From: Gautieria morchelliformis
Taxonomy: Eukaryota; Basidiomycota; Agaricomycetes; Gomphales; Gomphaceae
Assembly (NCBI GenBank): GCA_015179125.1
Contig: WHVA01000038.1
Location: forward strand, 248,001 to 312,000
Length of the DNA stretch: 64,000 nucleotides
Direction: 5' to 3'
Each line of letters starts with the position of its first letter. Position 1 is the first letter of the stretch. Shown piece after piece: positions 45,430-55,344 of this stretch. The position numbers were made by a program, and so were the translations under genes. The notes below the pieces were generated by a model that did not search any database, was not told the DNA's origin, and was given only the letters and a program-made list of their open reading frames with translations.

Positions 45430-48400
45430 TGTCGGTGAGGTTGCTTTGCCGATTTTATGCAAGTGTTTGTTGAGCCCGATGTGCCCCATTCTCAACTGTA
45501 CTAGCAGGCTGGCGTGCCGTCGAGGCATGTCTTTGGTGAGCTTGGTGAATGCTATGGATGGCATGGACGGGTCAGTCTCATGTGAGGTTCGAGCACGTGG
45601 GAACTTAGCAAAGACCGCTCTGGCTCTCTGTTTGATCTCCTTCTGGTGGCACTGGATCTCAGCTGTCTTGCTGATAGGCAGCTCTCCCCTGCATTCGATT
45701 GGAATAAACCACTCCTCACTAGATTCTCCTCTCGTGGCCTTCTTTGCTTCCTCGTCCCCTTGCTCGTTTCCTGCCACGCCCTCGTGTGCTGGTACCCACC
45801 TCATCAGTATGGTCGATCCCAGTTGCTTCTGTGCGACTCCTTCGATTTGTCTACGGAGGGCGTTGATTAGATACTGCCCCGGGACCAACTTCTCCTTTCT
45901 CGTGGTGAGGATTGCTGCCTGGTTATCAGTAGCGATGACATATCTTCGTCCCCTCTCCGTGTTGAGAAACTTGGCGCCCATTGCAGCTCCCGCCAGTTCG
46001 GCCTCGAAGACCGTGTGCTCTTGGTCTGTGCCCATGTACAGTTGGACAGCTAAGATCTCTCTCCCTCCTCTGTACAGCACCGCCGCCGCTCCTACCCCGC
46101 CCTCTACGCTCGAGCCATCTGAATATACCACTACGTCTGCAGACTCCGCCTCTATCTCCTCGATCGCCTGGTCTTTGTTGTGGGCGATTCGAGTCCTGAA
46201 TGCTGGGGACCATTTGGGTCCGTGAACAACGGTATGGATCTTCTACATTCTGTGCGGTTGAATTCCAGAGGCATGTAGGTCTCGTGGGGGGGCGTTCAGT
46301 GCCTTTTGATGTATCATTCGGCCACCCTGCGGACCTTCGTTGCGAGTGGGTGGGTGTCGGGTAGGCAAGCCAGTCACATCACTGCTCTGTGTATCACTTT
46401 TGCAACCAGCAGTGGGAACGGTACTACGTTGGCGTGCGCGTCGAGTGTATCAGTAGCTGTCATTTTCATGGCTCCTGTTATGGTGAGTGCCGCCTGTCGT
46501 TGACCTCGCACTAGCTTGTTGATGTGCCCCTTGGTCCCCTTGGTATGCTCAGATTCTGGAATGAGGAAGATGTCAGCCGCATAGAGCATTTGAGGGATTG
46601 CCACCACCAGGTAGTATTTTCGCATGTGCTTAGCTGTAGGCCCTTTCGTCTGCTTCGTCATTCTCTTGTATTGATTGACGTATGTGTCGCCTTTCTTGAG
46701 TGCGTGATGTACATGTTGTCTGAATCGCAGCTCTTGGTCCATGACGACGCCGAGGAACTTGTGTGTCTCTGTGGGTTTGACGACATGCTGGCCTATTTTG
46801 ATGGAGGGTCTTGTTACTGGTCTGGTTTTTCTGGGTCTTGTAGGGTCTTTTTCTCATCGCCTGGTGAGTCCCATCAAACCGAACTTCTCCACCCCGAACT
46901 TGCAGTCGTGGTCCTGCGCCCAGACCAGCACACCCGTTGGTCTCGCCATGATGTCAGCCAGCTTGCTGAAGGCCTCTGCTAGGTCAGATCCTACTGCGGT
47001 GATGGTGGTGTCATCGACGAACCCAACACAGTCCTCACCTTTCTCGCACTGTATGACTTCTATGAGGTCACCGTTTTAGAATTGATAGGCTATAGCAGAT
47101 AGAGGGCACCCTTGGTCCATTCCTTGGGTTATCTGTCTTGGCTCTGTAGTGTAATCATCAAAGCTTAGCGTGGTGACTCGTCCCTCCACTTGTCTGCATA
47201 TCCAGCTAGTGTACTCAGCTGGTATCCCTCTCCAACACATGTTGTGGATCAAGCGGTCGAGTACTATGCTGGGGAACGCACCCTTGATGTCCAAGTACAG
47301 TACCCCCAGTACTTTGCCTCGTCGCCATGCTTCCTTGGTGGCTCCCACCACGTAGTGGATAGCGTCGGTTGTAGCGCGTCCCAGTCTGCACCTGTAGTGA
47401 TTATCTGGCAGCAGGAAATGTTTCTCCACCATTTTCACCAGGTCTTTGGCGACGCAGGCCGAGAGGACTTTTCTCAGTGTATCTAGCAACGCAATAGGTC
47501 GGTATGCCCCTGGTGCCGTGTAGTCGGGCTTTCCTGGCTTGCACAGGACCCTCGTGACAGAGTCTCTCCATTCGGCCAGGTATATCTCTGTTAGCAACTC
47601 GGGGTTATGGCAGGGAAGGTTCGGTAGAGTTCTTAGAAAGCTAGAATCAAATTCACTCTCTCAGTGAATTTATTGTCACTGTTATATTAATACAATACCT
47701 AGAATCAAATTCACTACATGATTTTCAGTCAACATGCTATGAAAATATACAGAATACTACTCGCCTCTCTCAGTGAATTTATTGTCACTGAGAGAGGAGC
47801 ACTATCCTGTCTCAGAAGGCATATACGTGCACCCGGCCCTTTAGCGCCCAAGAGCTCGCGCGTCGAAGTCATTTCAAACTCCGCTGGGTGCAGCCGCTTG
47901 TGAAACAAAATGAAATGGAAAGATAGGGAGTGACTGGAAATTTTCGAAAATAATCAGAGGAGTAAATGCATGGTACAAGAACAATGTGAGAAGAGATTGA
48001 AACACCATACAATAAATCGAATATATTATGCTTGATTTTGGTGCAGGAGCATAAATGCACCCAACAATCTCGAGGCTGAAGGTTGCTCTAAACAGGGGTC
48101 CTATATATGGGAGAAGCACGTCAATGGTCTGTTTTATAACGACGTTTGGAATACCGTTCGCCCTGGCGACTTTGAAGGGGTTTAGTTTGTCAACCGCTCT
48201 TCGTATTTGCTCGTCACTTATCGGTTGGAAGTCGAATGCCAGTTCAGGGTACGGGTGGTTCGTCTGTGTGGCCTCACTGTCTGTGCTTATTTGTGGGAAG
48301 AACATCTCGAACAGCATATCTGCTTTCGCTTCATTCATGTCCGCTATCCATGTTGAGCCATTCTGTTGAGCGCTTTGCAGTGTGGGGATCCTCACGCTCC

Positions 48401-49610
48401 ACCGTCTGACGCCTCGGCTGTCGCATATTTGTGAGCCATCCAGACAGTTTTCTGGTCGATGCCATCCAGAAAATCGCTCCAATGATCCCGCTTCGATTTC
48501 TCAATGGCATTTGCGTAGTCGTTCCTAGCTCGCTTGTACCTCTCATGTGCACCGTCCGCTAGGTCGCTGCGCCTCATGTAGGCCCTTCTACCCAGCTTCC
48601 TGGTTTCCGCTCTGATCTGTGTCAACTCCATAGACCACCAGCGCTTCATGTACGGTGAGGGTTTGCTGACAGGGACCACCTCTTTCACTGTGTGTGCTAT
48701 GGCACTTGTCAGTGCTGCGAGGTGGGTGGTGAATTGGTCTGTATTGGCCGGCACTAGGTCGTTGATGGTGGCTTGGATCCGTTGTTCAAGTTCCTTCCTG
48801 AAGACCTTCCAGTCGACTTGGCAGTAGTTTGCTTTTGGTGTGTGTGTGTTGGTGTGCAGGGAGAGGTTGATGGTGGTGTCGATCGCGAAGTGATCGCTCT
48901 TCGCTGGCTGGTCCTCTGGCTTAGTTTTGCACTGACTAGTACATCCAGTAGCTCGGTGGACATGAAGACGTTTTCCGTCCGGGTGAGGTTGCCTGTTGAC
49001 ATTGACTTGAGCGTGGGTACGTTCTCTGGTAGGGCCATCTCCAAGTCGAGTCCGGTGATCACACTTAGTAGCGTCTGTGCTGCGTCAAGGTTTGCCCGAG
49101 TGAAGAGGTGAGAATTTCACTCCTCGTCCCACAGCGGGTGGGGTCTATTGAAGTCTCCGACCCATACAGTGCCTATTATTCCCTCCCCATGCTCTCGTCC
49201 ATATCTTTCTCTCTCTCTCACATGCGTCTGTACGTCTCGGATGCTGTTAGAGTGTGTACAATCACAATATAAATTATATATGAGGACATCACCCATTGTT
49301 GTTTTCAATTTTATTGCGGTGATGTTGGGCGGGCACACATCCACTTCCTCCCAGGAATTGGTGATTATTCTCTTGCTGACGAGGATCATGGATCTCGTTG
49401 TCTCCCCTTTACCTCTGTAGTGCATTCTTGGGTAGACTGAATACCAGTGCGGCATGGCCCTAGTGTTTCCAAGAAAGTCAATATATGGTTATTGTATCGC
49501 TAGTATGTCAAAATGTTCGGGTGTGCACTTAGCTAGGAGGTCCGAGACTGCCATGAGCGATTTATTGGTGTTTTGTTGTCTGATCTTTAAGTGTCTCGTG
49601 TGGTATCAGT
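45430..49610 (-). pseudogene. LINE ORF2: endonuclease, reverse transcriptase, RNase H
   Basis: The start region (about 49,500-49,610) encodes KIRQQNTNKSLMAVSDLL and FDILAIQ, where a TAA replaces the catalytic Glu codon of the AIQEP endonuclease motif. Then come VYPRMHY, VWVGDFNRPHPLWDEE (49,117-49,160) and SDHFAIDT near 48,880. The RT follows: ELAFDFQPISDEQIRRAVDK, a solo LTR between SLE and IYLAEWRDS, then PGAYRPIALLDTLRKVLSAC, VLYLDIKGAFPS, ITQGMDQGCPLSAIAYQF and, after a TAA near 47,078, GFVDDTTITAVGS (the YADD-type site, here FVDD). After more breaks, RNase H reads VYSDGSSVEGGVGAAAVL, ATDNQAA and MRWVPAHEGVAGNEQGDEEA (45,289-46,131). The chain stops at GKATSPTC, where poly(A) begins; the C-terminal zinc-binding part is missing. 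Confidence 0.92.
47589..48066 (-). mobile_element. Solo LTR in LINE RT, TSD ATCTC
   Basis: The 478-bp insert begins TGTTAGCAAC and ends GCACCCAACA on the plus strand; ATCTC stands at 47,584-47,588 and 48,067-48,071. Removing insert and one TSD rejoins the RT frame. It is the same family as 15,542-15,955, reversed. Three copies of the CTCTCTCAGTG...CACTGAGAG motif or its half lie inside (about 47,657, 47,764), from an internal duplication that makes this copy longer. Confidence 0.93.
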
Positions 49611-49639
49611 CGTTATTCATTGGTGGTGTGGATTGTCAT

Positions 49640-52102
49640 GGTCTGCTCTCTGGTGGCGTGTGTTCTGGTTGCCGTTGATGTTGTAGTTGTCGAGCCTCGT
49701 TTGTCTAGTCGGTAGGCTTGTCCATCCCTGGTCATTGTGGCCTAGCGGCGGGTTGCCTCCTCACCGTGCATCTCGGTAGTTTTCTCTGTTTCCCCTGTTA
49801 GGTAGTCTCTCATCAGCAAAGTATGGATTTGTATTGTTTCTGACACCTGTTCTTGCGATCAATTCGCTCGCGTCTGCCATTTCTCCCACGCGTCCCTGTT
49901 GTTCCCATGTCCATGAATCGTCGCTGGGGAAGTATTTATACGTGTGCTCAGGGTCTGCTCTGTTGGAAATAACAAAGAAATATTATATTGATACGGTAAT
50001 TATATCAACACGATTCCAACCCCAAATCAACTCGTCCGTATACACCCGAATGCACATGCATAACTACGACCTACCCCCGAGATCGGCGAACCTAAACATA
50101 TCCACTCAACCCAACCCAATACACACCTCCGATCACCCCGATATCATGGGAATACACGCCATATGCTACGACAGTCTGGAACGCCTCTATAGACCCTACC
50201 CAAGCACGCCGAGCCCGACCCAAGTGGCACAAATCCCAAAGTCACGTGACCCAATCAAGGGACGCGACGTGATGAGCTGACCCTGCCTATAGCTAGACCG
50301 CGTCCCCTATCCACTTCCAAAACCCATTTCCTTTCACCACTTTATGCTTTACACTCCAACCAACTCTGTACAACGCTCGTCGATGCTCCTATCAAAGTCC
50401 ATGTGCCGTCTCCCCCATTCTATCTACCTATTGTTCCCCTTTCCACAAATAATAGGAACGCCAAGTCCTACCTTCGTCAGATAAATAGCTAGCTTCGTGT
50501 ACCATATCAGAGTAGTGAAATTCGACTTTATTTGCTTTACATCGCATTAGTTGACTGCTGATAGCATTTATCATAAGACACATATACTTAATTATATGTG
50601 CAGATATTCTTGCTACTTCAGACTTTCACTCGATTCATCTCACACTTAGAGATTGAATTACATCGCTTTCTATTCTATTTTCAATACTAACAAAATGCTC
50701 TTTCTACTGTGGCACAGGCTGCCGTGAAGCTCGGACACGTTCTGTCCCAGGAGGCGTGCCCTGCCGCATTGCAGTTGATGCATCTGAACCTGTCGGGATC
50801 GGTCTCCTCACAATCCACTGTTCTGTGGTCTTTCGCACATGTGCTGCATCTGTTTGGCTCGTTGCACTCTGCGGCCATGTGTCAGGTGTTGTGCTTTTGA
50901 CATTTCAGACATCTTCGTGGCTCGCGCTTCATTCTCCTGGCCCATGCTCTTTTGCCTGTGATTATGAGCCCCTCTCTGAGAGCCCCTCTCTGATGCTTTG
51001 GTTCGCAGCTTCGACTGTTGTGAACTTGGCGATTACATGGGCTGTTCTTTGACCCTCAGTTCGGCATTGGACTGGCTTTATCCATCAAGTGGATATCAAG
51101 GTATCGGGCGGGAGTCTTGAGTCTCGTTCAATCTTTTAGATTTCTGCTAACACATCTGGTGAGTGGCTGATCGGAACATATTCAACTATGACCGATACTG
51201 CTCTGTCTTTAATTATAGCGGTTCTTCTGAACTTGTCCAAGAACATCTCCTTGTAGGCTTGTATCCACCTGGCTGCCACTACGTCGTTTATCTCAAAAAT
51301 GATGCCGCCGTTCGTTAGTTTCTTGGCTCCCAAGAACCGGATTTCGGATTCACTGCGCGATTCTCCAATCTGTGTGATCGCTTTGTTTGCCTTGGCCACC
51401 AGTTCTTGTTCTGTTAGCTCACTTAAGGTGTTGTGTGCCGCCTCTAGATCCCTGTCTACTAGTATCTGTCTCTCCTTGGCCTTGGCTTTCGCTAGGTTGT
51501 TTGGGTGGGAGAAAGGTATGCTGCTCCGTATGTGGTGGCTACTGCGTCTCCATCCGTTTCCTCTCCCATGCGAACCTGTCTGCTATATGAGTCTTCCACC
51601 TGTTGGTGAGATTCCTCTGCAGTGCCTTTGGCTACTTCCGTTGTGATCTTGATCACTTCACTTCCAGCATCGCGTCCATTTTGCTGAAAGCCATGATAGA
51701 GACTGATCTTATCCCCTCCTGTAACGGTTTTCCTGACGTGCTGTGAGCTAGGGATAGCAGTATGTAACTTAGCTGCTCTATTGATGCCGCGTCATCCTTC
51801 GCTATAAAGCCATTTTGGTCTAGGAAATGCCTGGCCTGGTCTCTGTTACGGACACTCTCTCCAGGTTCCACCAGAAGGTCCAATCTGGTCCTGTTGTTCA
51901 CGGTGGCTGCTGGTTCACGTTCTGGGCTGTGACGTGGCGGGTGGGGGGGTCTGTGCTCGGCGGCATGTGTTTTTTGCTCTGCTTCTTTTTGTGGAAGCGT
52001 GGATGCTGTTGCCGTGGCGCTGCTGCAATGCTTCCTGAGGGTGTGGGTTGTGTGTGTGTGGAGGAAAATTGTTTTGTTTTTTTTGGGTGTGGTGGTTAGC
52101 AT
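49640..52102 (-). pseudogene. LINE ORF1 (Gag-like, zinc knuckles), split by a solo LTR
   Basis: ORF1 starts at ATG 52,102 (MLTTTPKKNKTIFLHTH), only 11 bases after the element's 5' end. Blocks in order: VRNRDQARHFLDQNGF (about 51,830), LSYILLSLAHSTSGKPLQ, then after frame breaks AKANKAITQIGESRSESEIR, GIIFEINDVVAARWIQA and VSVIVEYVPISHSPDV (51,136-51,400). Two zinc knuckles follow at 50,690-50,870 (CSTCAKDHRTVDC and CINCNAAGHASWDRTC). A solo LTR cuts the frame after VERA; it resumes as DPEHTYKYFPSDDSWTWE near 49,880-49,955. ORF1 proteins of this kind package the LINE RNA. Confidence 0.85.
49961..50695 (-). mobile_element. Solo LTR in LINE ORF1, TSD TGCTC
   Basis: The 735-bp insert starts TGTTGGAAATAAC and ends ACTAACAAAA; TGCTC stands at 49,956-49,960 and 50,696-50,700. 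Removing it and one TSD rejoins VERA and DPEHTYKYF in frame. The end has AAA after the expected ACA, so the true LTR may stop at 50,692. It is a different family from the other solo LTRs. A CACGTG box lies near 50,242. Confidence 0.88.
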
Positions 52103-52124
52103 GAGAAAGTTCCGACCTCGGCTT

Positions 52125-52985
52125 ATCCCACATCAACCACCATGGAATAAGTTTGAGAAAACAACCTACGTTACTTGCATGGCCATTTGACCCCAAGTTT
52201 TGAACGGTCCTCCCCCTGCTGGGCAGTACCACCGGTCGTCGCAATTGGCTCGCTCAAAGCATGATGATGGCAGTTGTCTATGGAGGTGGATTATAGTAGC
52301 AGTCCGTCAGCCAAGCTAGGTGCTTTTAAATGCAGCCACCATGACATGTGTTCACCCATGCTCAACTGCCTCAGGGCCCACCGTATGTCGTAGAGCCCAT
52401 ACTATTACAGGTGCATTATTTGCCATCCATTTCCGTATGTAACACTTAGTTTATTATGGGTGTGGGTGGATATCTGCTGGGCTGTCGAGGTAAGATAATC
52501 CAGTTCCTGATTATGGCCGCTGTGCTTTGCTTAAAGCATTAATCTCCAGAAAACTGCGCACATATTTGGAATTACCTCTGCCCATCAAAAATTATATCCA
52601 AGAACACATCCCCTTAAGCAGTCTTGGAGTCAGTTCATTATCAGGAAGGTTTTGTCTCCTTTTCCTTTCTTTTCTTTTCAGGGTATGGTCATTGACTCTC
52701 CGAAGTTCTCGGGAACAAAGCGTAGGTAATCAACAGAGAACCTAAGATGAGGATCGAGCTCGCTTCAAGCTCGAAGCACAGTTGAGCGCGGCATCAAAAT
52801 TGAAAGTACTAAAATATCTTTTTAAATTTAAAAATTATAAATGTTTAGCTATTTACTTTTAATAATTATACTAAACATATAAGATTCGAACTTGAACCAG
52901 GTTGAGTTCAAAACTGATTCCAATTCCAATTCCTACTTCAGTGCTGGCCTCCACTAGATGTCAAGGGGGCACCAAAATGCAGGAA
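52125..52985. other. No gene seen
   Basis: AT content rises after 52,790. I found no coding segment, repeat copy or RNA gene. Confidence 0.45.
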
Positions 52986-52989
52986 CAAA

Positions 52990-55060
52990 AATACAACGAT
53001 AACCTGCTGTGTGCGGAACATGTGGGAATGCAGGGCACAGAACAGCAGAGTGCAGAGTATCAGACCCCAAGATCTACCGATGTGTCAACTGTGAAGACAT
53101 GGGGCACACGTCCTGGGACCGTGAATGCCCCAAGTTCAAGGAGCACACCAAACAGATCCAGCTTAAGTACCCCGAAACTAACACACATTCTTTCCAGCCA
53201 GCAAAGACCCGCAGTCCTAGGAAATGGTAACCATGACACAAGGCACAAAACATGACTACCCAGCCCCAGCATCGCACCCTCGCTTCCACCCAGCAGCCAA
53301 CATACAGCAGAACCGTGACCACCAACCCACCTACTGGAACCAGCCAAGAGGGGGCCCACCCCCACGAGTACAGAGGGAACGGTCCACCACCTGCGGGAAT
53401 TGCGCAAGGAGCGCATCATCGACTCAACAGCTATCACTCGACGAACTAGGCTTCAGCACCAACCATAATGACAGAATTCCAACCCTTCACCCTACACTCC
53501 ATGATTAATACACCACTGCACAGAACCCTCACGACATTGAAGATATGGCAGCAGAACCTCAACACGTCTGACATGGCACAACAGGACATAATAAACACTA
53601 CAGACCCTAACACTTATGACATCATTCTTTTACAGGAGCCTTATTTCAATTTTCTAGGCAACATGCGCGCCAACCACAGATGGTACACGATCACCCCCAC
53701 AGCACACAGGGATAACCCCAAAAAGACCTGCGCAACCACTCTCATTAACCGACGCCTACTCTCCAGCACATGGCAGCAGATTGACGTACCCTCACAAGAC
53801 GTAGTAGCAACAGCAATACAAACCAACACCGGTGTCATCACAATTTTCAACATATATAACAACTGCGAGCACTCACATAGCATATGGGCCATACGTGACA
53901 CAATCCAAACAGACAGATGAAGTACAAAGCTTATCAACCCATCGAGCATGTTATGGATGGGCGATTTCAACCGCCACCACCCGTTGTGGGATGAAAAGCA
54001 TAACGCGCAGCTATTTACAGCTGCTAACTTAGATAATGCACAGATACTCCTGGATCTCCTGGCACAGCACGACATGCTTATGACACTGCCGAAGGACATC
54101 CTAACCCTATGTGCAACCACCACAAGAATCTAACACGACCAGACAACGTATTCAGCAGCCCGGCGCTGCATGACCTGTTTTCTGAATGCACCACCTTCCC
54201 AGATCTACAGCCCCCCTGCACCGACCATTTCCCTATCTCTAGCACAATCGACATATCCACCCCTGCAGCCGAGGAACAAGCCAGAAGAAACTGGCACCAA
54301 GTGGATTGGCTGAAGTTCAGGGAGCACTTGGTGGGGCAGCTGAGTAAATCCCCTTACCCCAGCGAAATCACAGAGGCAGGGGAGATTGAGGAGCGCCTGA
54401 TGTTGCTCACTATGGCCATCAACACAACAGTGGAGGCTGTCGTCCCCTTCTCTGTGCAATCCCCATATGTCAAGGGGTGGTGGACTAAGGAACTCAGCCA
54501 GGCTAGATCCAAAATGCGGAGGGCCACCAGGTATGCCAACCGGGCCTGGAATGACCCGCTGCACCTGGAACATCAGGAATACCGCAACACACCGAATGAT
54601 TACACTGACATGATATGCACCACCAAGCAGGAATTTTGGTTGGACTGGCTGCAGAACACAGATGAAACTAGCATTTGGAGAGCAAGCCGGCTAGTGTCAG
54701 GGCCATCCACAGATGGCACAAACAAGAATACCGCCCCTTAGAATCACTAACAACGGCATCACAACCAGGGTAATGGACAATGCAGAGAAAAGCAAACTTC
54801 TCTTCAAGTCGTGCTTCCCCTTGCAAGGAGTGCAATCTGGCCAGGAGCCCAACACTCTGTTCCCAACACCTGCATTTGCATATGCGCCCATCACTGACCA
54901 GCAAATACAGAGAGTGATCGGAAAAATGAGTCCATACAAGGCTGCAGGGCCTTCTGGGCTCTCCAATGTGGTGCTGACTCACTGTGAAGAGCTGATCACC
55001 CCAAATCTAGGATGTATCTATTGTGCTACCTTTCAATTTGACATGTACCCACAGCAGTCC
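52990..55060 (+). pseudogene. LINE fragment: Gag zinc knuckles, endonuclease, start of RT
   Basis: The fragment starts in ORF1 just before two zinc knuckles (CGTCGNAGHRTAEC and CVNCEDMGHTSWDREC, 53,012-53,130). ORF2 has the endonuclease: LKIWQQNLNTSDMAQQDI, IILLQEPYFNFLGNMRA with the catalytic Glu intact, WMGDFNRHHPLWDEK and CTDHFPISS, then VKGWWTKELSQARSKMRR and the RT entry PITDQQIQRVIGKMSPYKAA. It stops at CATFQFDMYPQQ, before the RT catalytic core. Frame breaks: TGA at 53,918-53,920, frameshifts near 54,120 and 54,720. Loss of the 3' end is unusual for a LINE and points to later deletion or insertion. It is related to, but diverged from, the 45-52 kb LINE. Confidence 0.88.
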
Positions 55061-55344
55061 ATCGTCGATCTCATCAAAGGGTATTCTTGGTAAGTCCCTT
55101 CTATTTTCCTCATTACTATCTTTGGCTGATTTCCAGATACCTTCAAAGGCACTTGAACATCCACGCTGGTCGCCGAGGAAAGGGTGGAGGAGCTGGTGGA
55201 GAGGTTGGAGGATTTGATGAGGAATGTGTCGGTGAAGTTGAACAAGTTGAATGGGGCTGTGTTAGAACTGGAGGGGATCCAGGTGATTATTATGAAACTA
55301 TTAATGAAGTAGAGTATTTTTTAGAATTATTTTGAACATAGACG
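55061..55344 (+). other. Coiled-coil-like coding relic between two elements
   Basis: After an intron-like GTAAGT...TTCCAG (55,091-55,136), the plus strand encodes RVEELVERLEDLMRNVSVKL and NKLNGAVLELEGIQVI, a heptad-like pattern. It may be a Gag start or an exon of a captured gene; it has no counterpart elsewhere in the window. Confidence 0.4.

Larger units (their letters stand above)
45373..52113 (-). mobile_element. LINE (Tad1-like), 5'-complete, 11-bp TSD
   Basis: The element reads leftward from GGAACTTTCTCATG (52,113) to a poly(A) tail seen as T runs (45,373-45,425). GACCTCGGCTT occurs on both sides (45,362-45,372 and 52,114-52,124). It carries ORF1 with zinc knuckles and ORF2 with endonuclease, reverse transcriptase and RNase H. 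Two solo LTRs interrupt it; without them and their TSDs it is about 5.5 kb. LINEs of this type copy their RNA at a nicked target site. Confidence 0.9.

Noticed and set aside
45305-46225. A 306-codon plus-strand frame
   Set aside because: It is antisense to the LINE RNase H, whose motifs are unmistakable on the minus strand.
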